A DNA stretch of 64,000 nt from Elusimicrobia bacterium GWA2_62_23 (GTDB lineage Bacteria > Elusimicrobiota > Elusimicrobia > Elusimicrobiales > UBA9959): positions 1 through 64,000 of the forward strand of contig MGTV01000028.1 in NCBI GenBank assembly GCA_001799635.1, written 5' to 3'. Position 1 is the stretch's first letter. Each line of letters begins with the position of its first letter. Under the pieces are notes generated by a model, which had not been told where the DNA came from, did no database searches, and saw only the letters and a program-made list of their open reading frames with translations. Position numbers and translations under genes: made by a program. Below are positions 26,334 through 36,055 of this stretch, piece by piece.

Positions 26334-28946
26334 ATGCTTATAAAAAACCCCGCCCGTATCACCCGGATACTGCTGTTCTCAGCCATCGGTCTTCATATTC
26401 TAATGGTGGGCCGGGCCCTGAGCATAATGATGGCCCTGCGTGAAATAAGTTCAAGGGCCGCCGCCGAACACGTCAAGCTCAGCCGGACGCTGGACCTGAC
26501 CAATGCCGTAAGACAGGCGGAGGAAAGGATACGGGATTGCTCCCTCCGGCCGGACCCTGCCGGCAGGGCCGCCTATTGCCAAGCCCTCACGGAATCAGAT
26601 AAAGCCGCCGCTGCTGCCGCGGACGCGGATATTTTCTCGCCCGAATTCTCTAAAGCCGACCTGGCCGGCCTGAGAGAAAAGCTAGGGCAGCACCTGAGCT
26701 GCTGCGCCGCCACCGGAACCGCGATGGATAAGAAAGCGGCCCTGGAAGAATTTTCGCATTTTTACTCTACAGCTTCTGACCTGAGACGAAAACTCACCGC
26801 CCACTCCCGGGTAAAACTGGAGTCCACCGTGAAACTTTCGCGGGACGCGAAAAGAGCCACCATCGGCCTGGTGGTCTCCAGCTCGGCCATCGCCACCTTC
26901 ATCCTCCTGCTCATGGCGTGGATAGTTTACCGCCTGCGCGCCCTCAACCGCGCGGTGAGTGAACAACGCGACGAGATCCTGGTCCTGAAAAGCGGCATAG
27001 AGGAATCCCCGTTGGGCGTAGTATTGACCGACACCGCGGGCGTCATAGAGTACGTGAACCCGGCTTTTACCCTGATGCACGGTTACTCCCCGCAGGAAGC
27101 CCTGGGCAAAACGCCCCGGATACTTAAATCCGGGGAAATGCCGGACGAACTTTACCAGAGCATGTGGAAAACGCTGCTCGGCGGACGCTCCTGGAACGGA
27201 GAGCTGCGCAACAAGACCAAATCCGGGGACCTTATCTGGATCAGGGCCAGTATTTCCCCCATCCGCGACAGCGAAGGCAGGCTGACCCATTTCATGGCCC
27301 TGCACAAAGACATTACGCTTGAAAAACAGCTGATGCTGGACGTGGTCAAAGCCAAACAAGAGGCCGAGCATGCCAACCAGGCGAAGAGCGATTTCCTCGC
27401 CTCCATGAGCCACGAGATCCGCACCCCTCTCAACGCCATAGTTGGCATGTCGGAACTTATAGACGAAAGCGCCCTGAACAAGGAACAGGCGCAGTACCTG
27501 GGCATCATGCGCAACGCCAGCGACACGCTCCTTTCCCTCATAAACGATATCCTGGACATTTCAAAGATAGAGGCCGGGAAAGTGGAGATAGAGAAAGCTC
27601 CTTTCAACCTGGAAGATCTTGTTTCCCAGGTTTCCGACCTCATCGCGGTGCGGGCCGCCAAAAAGAACGTGGAGGTCAACTGCAAACTGGAAGCCGACGT
27701 CCCGGTATTCGTAGAAGGCGACGCCACGCGCCTGAAACAGGTGCTGATGAACCTGATGGGCAACGCCGTGAAATTCGTGGAGAAAGGCTGGGTCTCCCTG
27801 AACGTGAAGAAGGTGAAGAGCGACGCCGACTGCCTGGAGCTGCTCTTCTCGGTGAAAGATACCGGCATCGGTATCCCGACCGACAAGGCCGGGGCCGTTT
27901 TCGAAAAATTCACGCAGGCGGATTCTTCCACTACCCGCAAGTACGGGGGTACCGGGCTGGGGCTGCCCATCTCCAAAATGCTGATAGAGTTAATGGGCGG
28001 CAAGATCTGGCTTGAGAGCGAGCCCGGGGTCGGCACGGTCTTCTTCTTCACTGTTTCTCTCTGCCCACAGAAGGACCGCAGCGAAGTTTACCTCCCCAAG
28101 GCCGACATAAAAGAACTGAAAGACCGCAGGTTCCTGGTGGTGGACGACAACCTGGTCAACCGCATCATAACCAGGGAAATAACGCAAAGCTGGGGCGCCC
28201 GCTGCGAGGGCGCGGCCGACGCTCAGGCCGGCCTGGGGAGGGTCCTGGAGGAGCAGCTGGCCGGCTCGCCTTTCCACGGCGTCTTCGTGGATTTCAACAT
28301 GCCCGGCATGGACGGCCTGGAATTCTGCCGGCGCCTGATCAACGACCCCGCCATTGATCCCAAACCCGCGCTGGCCGTGATCACCTCGGACACCGTGCGG
28401 CTGAAGAAGGAGGAATTCCGCGCCATCGGCGTTAAAACCCACCTGATGAAGCCGGTCAAGAAAAAGGAGCTCCTGGACGCCGCCCTGGAAATGCTGGCCG
28501 CGGACAGGCCGGCGGAGGCCGCCGCGCCGCAAAAGCCGGCCGGCTGCTCCAAGGAAGACCTTCCGCCGCTCTCCATACTGATAGCGGATGACGCGGCGGA
28601 CAACCGCATCCTCATGGCCGCCATGCTGAAGGGTTCGAAGGTCAGGTTGGACCTCGCCGTGGACGGACTGGAGGCGCTGGAAAAATTCAGGACCGGAGCC
28701 TACGACGTGGTTTTCATGGACATGCAGATGCCGGGCATGGACGGCTACGAGGCCACGGGGAAGATCCGCGAATTGGAAAAGACGGAAGGCAGGAGCCGGA
28801 CCCGGGTAGTGGCCCTGACGGCGCTGGCCACCCGGGAAGACGCGGATAAGGCCATAAAGGCCGGCTGTGACGATTACCTCAGCAAGCCTATCCGCAAGAA
28901 CACCTTTTACACCTACCTGGTGAACTTCGCGGCAAAAAAACAATAG
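26334..28946 (+). CDS. Hybrid sensor histidine kinase with two receiver domains
   Basis: 870 residues. Two membrane helices (about 11-33 and 178-201) flank a periplasmic sensor region. A PAS domain (about 220-335; YVNPAFTLMHGYSPQEALG) is followed by HisKA with H360 in SHEIRTPLN and a HATPase domain (DTGIGIP, GTGLGLPISK). Two receiver domains follow: D653 in FVDFNMPGMD and D796 in FMDMQMPGMDG. It lacks an Hpt domain, so phosphotransfer probably goes through a separate protein or to the CheY-like protein encoded 20 bases downstream. Signal sensed unknown. Confidence 0.92.
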   Translation: MLIKNPARITRILLFSAIGLHILMVGRALSIMMALREISSRAAAEHVKLSRTLDLTNAVRQAEERIRDCSLRPDPAGRAAYCQALTESDKAAAAAADADIFSPEFSKADLAGLREKLGQHLSCCAATGTAMDKKAALEEFSHFYSTASDLRRKLTAHSRVKLESTVKLSRDAKRATIGLVVSSSAIATFILLLMAWIVYRLRALNRAVSEQRDEILVLKSGIEESPLGVVLTDTAGVIEYVNPAFTLMHGYSPQEALGKTPRILKSGEMPDELYQSMWKTLLGGRSWNGELRNKTKSGDLIWIRASISPIRDSEGRLTHFMALHKDITLEKQLMLDVVKAKQEAEHANQAKSDFLASMSHEIRTPLNAIVGMSELIDESALNKEQAQYLGIMRNASDTLLSLINDILDISKIEAGKVEIEKAPFNLEDLVSQVSDLIAVRAAKKNVEVNCKLEADVPVFVEGDATRLKQVLMNLMGNAVKFVEKGWVSLNVKKVKSDADCLELLFSVKDTGIGIPTDKAGAVFEKFTQADSSTTRKYGGTGLGLPISKMLIELMGGKIWLESEPGVGTVFFFTVSLCPQKDRSEVYLPKADIKELKDRRFLVVDDNLVNRIITREITQSWGARCEGAADAQAGLGRVLEEQLAGSPFHGVFVDFNMPGMDGLEFCRRLINDPAIDPKPALAVITSDTVRLKKEEFRAIGVKTHLMKPVKKKELLDAALEMLAADRPAEAAAPQKPAGCSKEDLPPLSILIADDAADNRILMAAMLKGSKVRLDLAVDGLEALEKFRTGAYDVVFMDMQMPGMDGYEATGKIRELEKTEGRSRTRVVALTALATREDADKAIKAGCDDYLSKPIRKNTFYTYLVNFAAKKQ

Positions 28947-28966
28947 CCAAAAGGACCAAGACTGCC

Positions 28967-29341
28967 ATGAGCGGGAAAATATTAATAGCGGACGACCAGC
29001 AGGAAATAGTCAGCGCGCTTTCCATGGTGCTGGCCGGTTACGAACTGGAGGAAGCCAACGACGGGAACGCCGCGCTCTCCCTGGCCGTATCCGAACAGCC
29101 TGACCTGGTGCTGCTGGACGTGGACATGCCCGGGATGAGCGGCATAGAGGTGCTCAAGAAACTCATGACCCGGCCGCGACACCCACTGGTGATCATGCTC
29201 ACGGCCGACGGCTCTCCCGAAACGGTCTCGAAGGTCATGCAAGCCGGAGTGTTCGCCTATATCATAAAGCCTTTCGAAAAAGCGGAAGTCCTGGAGCAGG
29301 TGCAGCGGGCTTTTAAATTCATGGAAAGCTCCCGGAGCTAA
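28967..29341 (+). CDS. Single-domain CheY-like response regulator
   Basis: 124 residues, receiver only: D9-D10, phosphoacceptor D51 in LLDVDMPG, switch Thr in MLTADG, Lys in IIKPFEK. No output domain, so it acts through protein contacts or as a phosphorelay step. Its position directly after the hybrid kinase, before a shared terminator, makes that kinase its likely partner. Confidence 0.9.
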   Translation: MSGKILIADDQQEIVSALSMVLAGYELEEANDGNAALSLAVSEQPDLVLLDVDMPGMSGIEVLKKLMTRPRHPLVIMLTADGSPETVSKVMQAGVFAYIIKPFEKAEVLEQVQRAFKFMESSRS

Positions 29342-29353
29342 TTTGGGAGAAAC

Positions 29354-29386
29354 AAAAAAACCCCGGGACGGCCCGGGGTTTTTTGT
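29354..29386. terminator. Bidirectional terminator between response regulator and uridine kinase
   Basis: An A-run, CCCCGGG, loop ACGG, CCCGGGG and a T-run form a symmetric terminator, serving the two convergent genes on either side. Confidence 0.85.
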
Positions 29387-29399
29387 TTGGCGGCTGCGC

Positions 29400-30041
29400 C
29401 TAGCGAAAGTGGTCGCGCATCATGCGCACCAGGCCCTCGGTGGCCTTGCCGGGGATCTCCTCGCCTTCCCAGTTGATGGAGAAGTGGGCGTTCTTCTGCG
29501 TGGGCTTCACGTAAGTTTCGTACATGGGCAGCACGGTGGCCAGGATCTGGTGCTTGATGCCCTCTATGTCGCGGCCGCGCTCGCTGATGTCGCGCTGCAC
29601 GCGGCGCAGCACGGCGGTCACCATGCCGGTGGACACGAAGATCTTGAAGTCGCACTGGTTGGCGAGTTTGGGAAAATGCAGCGCGTAGAGGCCTTCCACC
29701 ACTATCAGCTGGGTGGGCTTGCAGGGCAGGCACTCCTTCTCGCGGGTATGCTGCTTGAAGTCGTAAACCGGCTGCTGGATGGTCTTGCCGGCTATCAGCT
29801 CGTTGAGCTGCTTGGCGGCGAGCGAAGCGTCTATGGCGTCGGGATGGTCGAAGTTGTAGGTCTTTCTTTCCTCGAAAGTCAGGTGGTCGAGCGGCTGGTA
29901 GTAATTGTCCAGGGAGAAGAGCTGACCGGTGATGCCGATCTTTTCGCACTGGTGCACGAGCTTGGCGGCGAGGGTGGTCTTGCCGGAGCCGGAACCGCCC
30001 GCTATACCTATTATGAACCTGGATTTTTTTGTGTTGTCCAT
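29400..30041 (-). CDS. udk: Uridine kinase
   Basis: 213 residues from ATG 30041; a TTG 13 codons upstream also keeps the frame open but adds no family residues. P-loop GIAGGSGSGKTT at the N-terminus, then DNYYQPLDHL (substrate-binding Asp/Tyr), NFDHPDAID and VVEGLYAL, all typical of Udk. It phosphorylates uridine or cytidine to UMP/CMP in pyrimidine salvage. No clear Shine-Dalgarno is seen before the chosen start. Confidence 0.88.
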   Translation of the reverse strand: MDNTKKSRFIIGIAGGSGSGKTTLAAKLVHQCEKIGITGQLFSLDNYYQPLDHLTFEERKTYNFDHPDAIDASLAAKQLNELIAGKTIQQPVYDFKQHTREKECLPCKPTQLIVVEGLYALHFPKLANQCDFKIFVSTGMVTAVLRRVQRDISERGRDIEGIKHQILATVLPMYETYVKPTQKNAHFSINWEGEEIPGKATEGLVRMMRDHFR

Positions 30042-30113
30042 TTTATCAGCGGCCGCGATCCGGCCATGGTTATGATACAAAAAAAGACGGGCCCCGGAAC
30101 CGCCGCCCGACGT

Positions 30114-31094
30114 TCAATCCAGCAGACCGGTGGTCCTTATCTCCAGCTGCACCCGGCGGCCCAGCCGCTCCTGTTCGGCGACGAAGGCGTTGAAGAGCTT
30201 CAGACAGCCGGGGCGCAGCTTCACGCAGCCGTCGGTGTCGCGCCAGCGGAAATCCGCCGGCTCAAGCCGGCCGGCAGCGGAAGGTTCGGCCAGGCGGGCC
30301 GGGTCTTCCCAGCGGTCCGTATGCACGGCGAAACCCGCGCGCCCATAGGGGCCGAAATAATATTTAGGGTTGTGAGCAAGCTGCTTGCCCTGCCTTACGC
30401 GGGAGGCTTCGCCCGACGGCTCCGGCCGCCGCTCGAAATAAGAAACGCCCTCTCCCTGCGTGCCTGCCTGCCAGCCTTCGGCCCACATCAGGTCCACGGC
30501 CATTACGCCCGTTCCCGCCGGGAACCAATCGCGGAAGGCCGCGGAAAAATATTTTTTCTTCGCCGCCGGGTCGTAGTTCTTTCCTAAAGTGTCCGCCGCG
30601 GCCTCGGGGGGCACACCGCGCCCCAGCAGGTCTATTTCATAGGTCTCGGGCGAGATATTGCGCAAGTCGTAAACGCCGGGCACAGTGGCGCCGTTGGTCT
30701 GGTCCGGCGGCAGGTAATAGACGGTGGCGCCGCCTATCATGCCGCTGGGCCAGCCGGCCGAGGGAGAGGTGGAGGTGACGCCGCGGCCCAGGGCCTCGCA
30801 CTGGTAAACCCCGGCCAGCTTTCCCTTTTCCAGCTCGAAATTAATAACTCCCGGGCGGGAGCGGTCGTTAGGCAGCAGCAGCAGGGCGCGCGAGACGGTA
30901 CCGGAGGAGCTCTTTACCCCGTTGAGCCCGAGGGTTTTCACTTTCGCCCGCAGCTTAGCCGTCAGTTCGGGCTGTGCGGGGCGGTCATACGGGATATTCG
31001 CCGGGACAAGCGTTTCCGGTTTCACTGCGCGGTCCTTGGCGAAAACCGGCGCGGCGCAGACAACAAGAACGAGCAGGAGAGAGAGCTTTTTCAT
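30114..31094 (-). CDS. L,D-transpeptidase-like secreted protein
   Basis: 326 residues with signal peptide (MKKLSLLLVLVVCAAPVFA). The C-terminal third contains AGFAVHTDRW and, further on, RDTDGCVKLRPGCLKLFN, matching the His...S/T-x-G-C-x-R/K catalytic pattern of YkuD-type L,D-transpeptidases (here TDGCVK). These enzymes cross-link or anchor to peptidoglycan in the periplasm. The N-terminal half has no motif I recognise. The stop of the upstream EamA gene lies two bases away, so the two are probably co-transcribed. Confidence 0.72.
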   Translation of the reverse strand: MKKLSLLLVLVVCAAPVFAKDRAVKPETLVPANIPYDRPAQPELTAKLRAKVKTLGLNGVKSSSGTVSRALLLLPNDRSRPGVINFELEKGKLAGVYQCEALGRGVTSTSPSAGWPSGMIGGATVYYLPPDQTNGATVPGVYDLRNISPETYEIDLLGRGVPPEAAADTLGKNYDPAAKKKYFSAAFRDWFPAGTGVMAVDLMWAEGWQAGTQGEGVSYFERRPEPSGEASRVRQGKQLAHNPKYYFGPYGRAGFAVHTDRWEDPARLAEPSAAGRLEPADFRWRDTDGCVKLRPGCLKLFNAFVAEQERLGRRVQLEIRTTGLLD

Positions 31095-31095
31095 A

Positions 31096-31971
31096 TCAGA
31101 ACAAAAACAGCATGCCTCCCAGGAAGACCGCGAACGAAGCCAGCAGGTATTTGGACGGCGCCTTGCGCTCTATGACGCATTCGAAAGCCGAAGAGAAGAT
31201 GGTGCCGGTAATGGCGATGCCCGACACCGTGGCGAGCGCGCCGGAATAACGGATGGCGGTTAGGTAGAACATCAGCGACAGGTACGTGCCGGCCACCGAG
31301 CCCAGCGTTATCCACATGAGGTTGCGCGGGCCGAGTTCGCGCAGCTTGGCCAGGAAATGGAACGGCTTCACCCGGGACGCCAGCGCGAACATCAGCAGGG
31401 CCCCGAGGGCCCGGTACAGGTTGCCTTCAGTGGTGCCTATGCCGGAGGAATTGTTGAAGGCGTAGCGCGTCACCAGCACGCCCAGGCCGTCCAGGGTTAC
31501 GCCGGCCAGCGCGAAGACCATGGCCCTGATATTCCAGTGGCCGTGCTTGCGGAAGGATTCCAGCGAAAAGATGAACAGGCAGACTATGAAGAACAGGATG
31601 GCTATCAGGCTGCGCGCGTCCACCGCCTGGCCGAAGGCGAAATAGCTTATTACGCCTATTATGAGCGGCTGGAAACCGAAGATGAGCAGCGTGCGGCCGG
31701 GGCCCATCAGCGAGAAAGCCTCTATCAGGAAGACGTCGGCGAGGCCCAGGCCGATGGCGCCGGAGAAGAGGAAGAGGCCCGCGCAGGCCGGCGTTATGGC
31801 GTGGAACCCACCCTGCAGCAGCACCGTCACCGCGAACAGCGCCGTTGCCACCAGGCCCTTGAAGCAGTTCACCCACAGGCTGGAGACGCGGCGGGCGTAA
31901 TGCGTGAAGAACTGCACGCCGATGGCGAAGCTCAGGTTGGCCGCGACCGCGTAAATATAGACTTTTTCCAT
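31096..31971 (-). CDS. EamA/DMT-superfamily permease
   Basis: 291 residues from ATG 31971, which begins in the first membrane helix region; an in-frame TTG 13 codons earlier is less likely. About ten hydrophobic helices arranged as two five-helix halves, the drug/metabolite transporter layout. Substrate cannot be read from the sequence. Lies between the purine permease and the L,D-transpeptidase-like gene on the same strand. Confidence 0.82.
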   Translation of the reverse strand: MEKVYIYAVAANLSFAIGVQFFTHYARRVSSLWVNCFKGLVATALFAVTVLLQGGFHAITPACAGLFLFSGAIGLGLADVFLIEAFSLMGPGRTLLIFGFQPLIIGVISYFAFGQAVDARSLIAILFFIVCLFIFSLESFRKHGHWNIRAMVFALAGVTLDGLGVLVTRYAFNNSSGIGTTEGNLYRALGALLMFALASRVKPFHFLAKLRELGPRNLMWITLGSVAGTYLSLMFYLTAIRYSGALATVSGIAITGTIFSSAFECVIERKAPSKYLLASFAVFLGGMLFLF

Positions 31972-32032
31972 AGTTGCACGCACGGAGAAGCGAAGGAACC
32001 GCGTCTGCAAAAACCGGGCCGGGGCCTGGCGG

Positions 32033-33457
32033 CTATTTAGACGCCAGCACGAAGGAGAGCAGGAAGGCCGCGCTGACCACGTACATGAGCGGGTGGATAT
32101 CGGCGAACTTTCGCCGCGCCAGCTTGATGGCCGTATAGGTGATGAAGCCGAAGCCTATGCCGTAGCTGATATTGTAGGTGAGCGGGATGCCTATCATGGT
32201 AAGGAAGGCCGGCAGGGCCTCGTCGAATTTATCCCAGTCTATTTCCCGCACCGTTTTCATGAGCAGCGAACCCACTATTATCAGCGCGCCCGCCGTGATG
32301 GGATACACGAAATAATCCCCGCAGCCGGGCGGTATCACGTCGGCCGGCGGCGTGAAGCCGCTGTTGACCAGCAGGCAGTAATGCTTGGAATTGGGCAGGC
32401 GGTAGCCGCCGCCCACCATCTGGATGACCGGCGAGAAGAAGGCGCACAGCCCGAACAACAGGCCGGTGATAATTGCGGAAAGTCCGGTGCGGCCGCCCTC
32501 GGCCACGCCGGCCGCGGATTCTATGTAGGTGGTGATGGAACTGGCGCCGAACAGGCCGCCGGCGGCCGCGGCGCCCGAGTCCACCAGCAGGATTCGCTTG
32601 ATGTCGCGCACGGTGCCGTCCTTATTTACGAAGCCGGCCTGTTCGCCCACGGCCACTACGGTGCCCATGGTGTCGAAGAAGTCAGTGAGCATGATGGCGA
32701 AGATGGTGAAGCCCAGGGCCGGCGTGAGCGCGTGCAGCAGCGCTATTTTGCCGTTTACCTGCTGGAAAGGCGCCCAGAAGGTGGAGAAATCGGGAGCTGC
32801 GAAGGCGGCCTGCGGGACGCTCGTCACGCCGAACAGCAGGGCGGCCGCGGTGGCGGCCAATATGCCCCACAAGATGTCGCCCTTCACCTTCGCGGCCATG
32901 AAGAAGGCCGCGACAAAAAAGCCGATGAGCGTAACCCAGACATAAGGCTGGGAGAAATCGCCGAGCGAGACCAGCGTGATGGGCGCCGGGCGGATGACGC
33001 CGCCCTCGTTGAGGCCGATAACGGTGATGAACAGGCCTATCCCCACGCCTATGGCGCGCTTGAGGTTGAGCGGGATGGAATTCATCACGGCCTCGCGAAA
33101 ACCCGTGACCACCAGGGCCAGGATGAGCAGGCCTTCCACGAAGATGACGCTCATGCCCACCTGCCAGGGCACGTTGGCCTGCTGGAAGCCTATGACGGAG
33201 AAGGTGAGCACGGCGTTGATGCCCATGCCGCTGGCGAGCGCGAGCGGCCGGTTGGCCATCACGCCCATGAGCACGCTCATCACGGCCGCGCCCAGCGCGG
33301 TGGCGGTGACGGCGCCCGCGAAAGGCACGCCGGCCGCGGACAGGATGCCCGGGTTGACGAAGATGATATAGGCCATGGTCAGGAACGTGGCCGTTCCCGA
33401 CAGGACCTCGGTCCTTAAATTGGTCCCGCGCTCCGCGAATTTAAAAAAACCGGTCAT
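32033..33457 (-). CDS. NCS2-family purine permease (AzgA type)
   Basis: 474 residues, about 12-14 membrane helices. Family features: N-terminal RTEVLSGTATFLTMAYIIFVNP, then ALASGMGINAVLTFSV, and DFFDTMGTVVAVGEQAGFV in the middle, all characteristic of the AzgA/PbuG branch that imports guanine, hypoxanthine or adenine by proton symport. Inner membrane. It and uridine kinase on the same strand suggest a nucleobase/nucleoside salvage theme. Confidence 0.9.
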   Translation of the reverse strand: MTGFFKFAERGTNLRTEVLSGTATFLTMAYIIFVNPGILSAAGVPFAGAVTATALGAAVMSVLMGVMANRPLALASGMGINAVLTFSVIGFQQANVPWQVGMSVIFVEGLLILALVVTGFREAVMNSIPLNLKRAIGVGIGLFITVIGLNEGGVIRPAPITLVSLGDFSQPYVWVTLIGFFVAAFFMAAKVKGDILWGILAATAAALLFGVTSVPQAAFAAPDFSTFWAPFQQVNGKIALLHALTPALGFTIFAIMLTDFFDTMGTVVAVGEQAGFVNKDGTVRDIKRILLVDSGAAAAGGLFGASSITTYIESAAGVAEGGRTGLSAIITGLLFGLCAFFSPVIQMVGGGYRLPNSKHYCLLVNSGFTPPADVIPPGCGDYFVYPITAGALIIVGSLLMKTVREIDWDKFDEALPAFLTMIGIPLTYNISYGIGFGFITYTAIKLARRKFADIHPLMYVVSAAFLLSFVLASK

Positions 33458-33468
33458 CTTCCGCCCCG

Positions 33469-34539
33469 TTATTTTATGATCTTCCGGAAACTTGCGGCCT
33501 CTATGGGCCGGGGCTCGGAATCCCCTTCGGTCCGGACGGCCAGGCGCAGCTCTTTGGCCTGCACCGCGGCGAGCGCCGCGTACTGCGCCTGCACGGGTGA
33601 AAGAATGAGGCGCACCAGACCCTGCCCGGAGGCGTCGGCTTTACCCACGTACATGACGGGCGCGGCCTGGATGATGGTGGCGGTTATAAGTTCTTTGGCG
33701 CCGGCGGCGGCGGTGTTCTCATAGGTGACCATCAGGTCCACCCGGTCGCCGCGCTTCACGCCTTCCAGCTGCCAGGCCGGGAAGGACATGGGCACCAGGC
33801 GGCTGCCTGCCTGGGGCCGGGGGGCCGCGAAATAGTCGGCGGAGAAGACGCCGTTTTCCGACCGCCTGGCTGGGGCGTCGGTGAACAGGGCCGCCAGGGC
33901 TTCCTCCTGGTTGCGCAGCACGGCCGCGGCTTTTTCATAGAAGGTCACCGGGCTGCCCACGTCGTAAGTTTTTTCCAGCGCGTCCAGCTCGGCCAGCGCC
34001 TTGGCGAAGCTGGCGAAAACCGCGTCCCCGCGCCCGCCGAAAGAGCCGGCCAGCCGCTCGCGCCTCAGCGCCGCCAGCGCCTTGTCCAGGCGCGTCAGAG
34101 CGGCGGTGCAGGCCGGGTATACGAATTTGTGGGGCAGGCCCAGGCCGCCGGTTTTGGCCGGGCGCGTTTTGCGCACCAGCTCGGAGAACTCGTCGAGGGC
34201 CGCGAGCGGCTCCCGCCAGAGGCGGGCCTCGTTCCAGGTCTCCTTGTTGAACTGCACCTCGCGCGCGGTCATGGAGGAAACCTCCCCCGCCAGCCAGGCA
34301 GGGGCGGTGATGATCTCCCTGCCCCTGGCGCAGCGGAACTTGTACACGGCGGGGACGCCGCCCTTAAGGTATTCGAAGAACAGCTCGCCTTTCCGGGAGT
34401 AGCAGTCTATCTCCTCGAGCAGGGCCTCGGTGCGGTTCTGCGCGGCCTTGGCTTCGGCGGCCTCTTCGTCGGCCGCCCTCAGCGGGGCGGCCAGGCAGGC
34501 GAGCGCCGCCAGCAGCAGGGTCAGTTTGGATATTTTCAT
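33469..34539 (-). CDS. Secreted protein with CpaB/RcpC-like C-terminal domain
   Basis: 356 residues with signal peptide MKISKLTLLLAALACLAAPLRA. The middle is helical. The last 110 residues resemble the CpaB/RcpC pilus-assembly domain: VKRGDRVDLMVTYEN, ITATIIQAAPVMYVG, then LILSPVQAQYAALAAVQAKEL. CpaB acts in the periplasm in Flp/Tad pilus assembly, but no other tad genes are nearby. The start overlaps the coaD stop (ATGA). Moderate confidence on the domain, low on the role. Confidence 0.55.
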   Translation of the reverse strand: MKISKLTLLLAALACLAAPLRAADEEAAEAKAAQNRTEALLEEIDCYSRKGELFFEYLKGGVPAVYKFRCARGREIITAPAWLAGEVSSMTAREVQFNKETWNEARLWREPLAALDEFSELVRKTRPAKTGGLGLPHKFVYPACTAALTRLDKALAALRRERLAGSFGGRGDAVFASFAKALAELDALEKTYDVGSPVTFYEKAAAVLRNQEEALAALFTDAPARRSENGVFSADYFAAPRPQAGSRLVPMSFPAWQLEGVKRGDRVDLMVTYENTAAAGAKELITATIIQAAPVMYVGKADASGQGLVRLILSPVQAQYAALAAVQAKELRLAVRTEGDSEPRPIEAASFRKIIK

Positions 34540-35021
34540 TTTTTATTCCTCGCGGCCACGGCTTTGGCGACGTGGACCGGCACCAGTTTGGAAACGTCCC
34601 CCTTGAAGTGGGCGATGTCGCGTACCACGCTGGAGGAGAGGTAAGAGTAGCGCACCCGCGGCATGAAGAACACCGTCTCGATGTGCCGGTAGAGCGTGCG
34701 GTTGATGGCGGCCATCTGGAACTCGTACTCCAGGTCGGAGATGGCGCGCAGGCCGCGGATCACCACGTCGGTCTTCTTCTTTTTCACGTAGTCCGTAAGC
34801 AGGCCCTCGAAGCAGTCCACGCTGACGTTCTTGCGGCCTTTCAGCGCCCGCCGCAGCATGGCCACGCGCTCTTCCACGGTAAACATATGTTTCTTGCCGC
34901 TGTGGACGAACACGGAGACTATGACGTGGTCGAATATCTTTGAAGCGCGCTCGATAATGTCGAGGTGGCCGAAGGTGACCGGGTCGAAGCTCCCGGGGTA
35001 AACCGCTATGCGTTTTTTCAT
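34536..35021 (-). CDS. coaD: Phosphopantetheine adenylyltransferase
   Basis: 161 residues, standard length. Nucleotidyltransferase motif YPGSFDPVTFGHLDII at the N-terminus, then VIRGLRAISDLEYE, and SYLSSSVVRDIA near the C-terminus, all CoaD hallmarks. It makes dephospho-CoA from 4'-phosphopantetheine and ATP, the penultimate step of CoA synthesis. Translationally coupled to the CpaB-like gene downstream. Confidence 0.96.
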   Translation of the reverse strand: MKKRIAVYPGSFDPVTFGHLDIIERASKIFDHVIVSVFVHSGKKHMFTVEERVAMLRRALKGRKNVSVDCFEGLLTDYVKKKKTDVVIRGLRAISDLEYEFQMAAINRTLYRHIETVFFMPRVRYSYLSSSVVRDIAHFKGDVSKLVPVHVAKAVAARNKK

Positions 35022-35096
35022 TATTTTCTCCCGGGATTATTATACAAAAGGGCACGCGGCTTTAACCGGGCAGGACTGAAGTGGTATCATTAAAGC

Positions 35097-36053
35097 GTGA
35101 AACCGACGCTCTTACTGCTGTTCCTCTTCTGTTCCCCGCTCGGGGCGCAGGAACTTATCCCTTATAACGCGGGCAAGAAATGGGGCTACGCGGCGCCCGG
35201 CGGAAAACTGGTGCTCCAGCCGCGCTACGATTCGGCCGAACCCTTCAGCGAAGGGCTGGCGCTGGTGCGGCAGGGCTCCTCCTACGGCTTCATAGACAAG
35301 GCCGGCAAAAAGGTCATCCCTTTCAAATACCAGTCGGCCGGCTCCTTCTCCGAGGGGTGCGCGCCGGCCAAGACCCGCGGCCTCTGGGGCTGCGTGAGCC
35401 GCGACGGAAAGGCGCAGGTGCCTTTCGAATACGAGCTGCTGCTGCCTTTCAGGGAGGGCGCCGCGCCCGCCAAAAAGAACGGCCGCTGGGGCCTGCTGCT
35501 CAAGGACTCTCGCGAGTTCCGCGGCGGCATCTACGAGGAGATCTACCCGGTCAGCGAAGGCCTCGCCCGCGTGCGGGTGGGCGGCAAATACGGCTACATA
35601 GACCCTTCGGGCCGCGAGGCGCTGCCGCCGGTCTACGCCGAGGCCTTTCCTTTCGCCGGCGGCTTCGCCACGGCCAGGCTGGGCGACAAGTACGGCTTCA
35701 TCAGCCGCGCCACGCTCGGCTTCAAAGAAAAACCCTATTTGGGCATAGGCCCGTACTCCGGCGGCCTGGCGCACGCGCAGAGCCTGGCGGCCGAAGGCCG
35801 CTGCGGCTACATAGACGCGGAAGGCCGGGAGAAGGTCCCGTTCGATTTCACCATGTGCGCCTCCTTTGACGAGGGGCTGGCGCCTGTAATGAAGGACTTC
35901 AAGGACGGGTGGGGCTACGTAGACGCGGCCGGCAGGGTGGTCATCTACTTCAAGTACGACCAGGTTACCGGCTTCCGCGGCGGCCTGGCCAAAGTCGCGC
36001 TGAAAGGCCGCTCCTTCTATATAGACGCCAAGGGTTTCGAGTACAGGAAATAA
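35097..36053 (+). CDS. Secreted WG-repeat protein
   Basis: 318 residues with a GTG start and signal peptide (MKPTLLLLFLFCSPLGAQ). About nine WG-type repeats follow, each with a pattern like WGYAAPGGKLVLQPRYDSAEPF (shortened forms: YGFIDKAGKKVIPFKY, YGYIDPSGREALPPVY, WGYVDAAGRVVIYFKY). WG repeats form small beta units, probably for binding. No enzyme domain. Periplasmic or surface location. Divergent from coaD. Confidence 0.85.
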   Translation: MKPTLLLLFLFCSPLGAQELIPYNAGKKWGYAAPGGKLVLQPRYDSAEPFSEGLALVRQGSSYGFIDKAGKKVIPFKYQSAGSFSEGCAPAKTRGLWGCVSRDGKAQVPFEYELLLPFREGAAPAKKNGRWGLLLKDSREFRGGIYEEIYPVSEGLARVRVGGKYGYIDPSGREALPPVYAEAFPFAGGFATARLGDKYGFISRATLGFKEKPYLGIGPYSGGLAHAQSLAAEGRCGYIDAEGREKVPFDFTMCASFDEGLAPVMKDFKDGWGYVDAAGRVVIYFKYDQVTGFRGGLAKVALKGRSFYIDAKGFEYRK

Positions 36054-36055
36054 GG

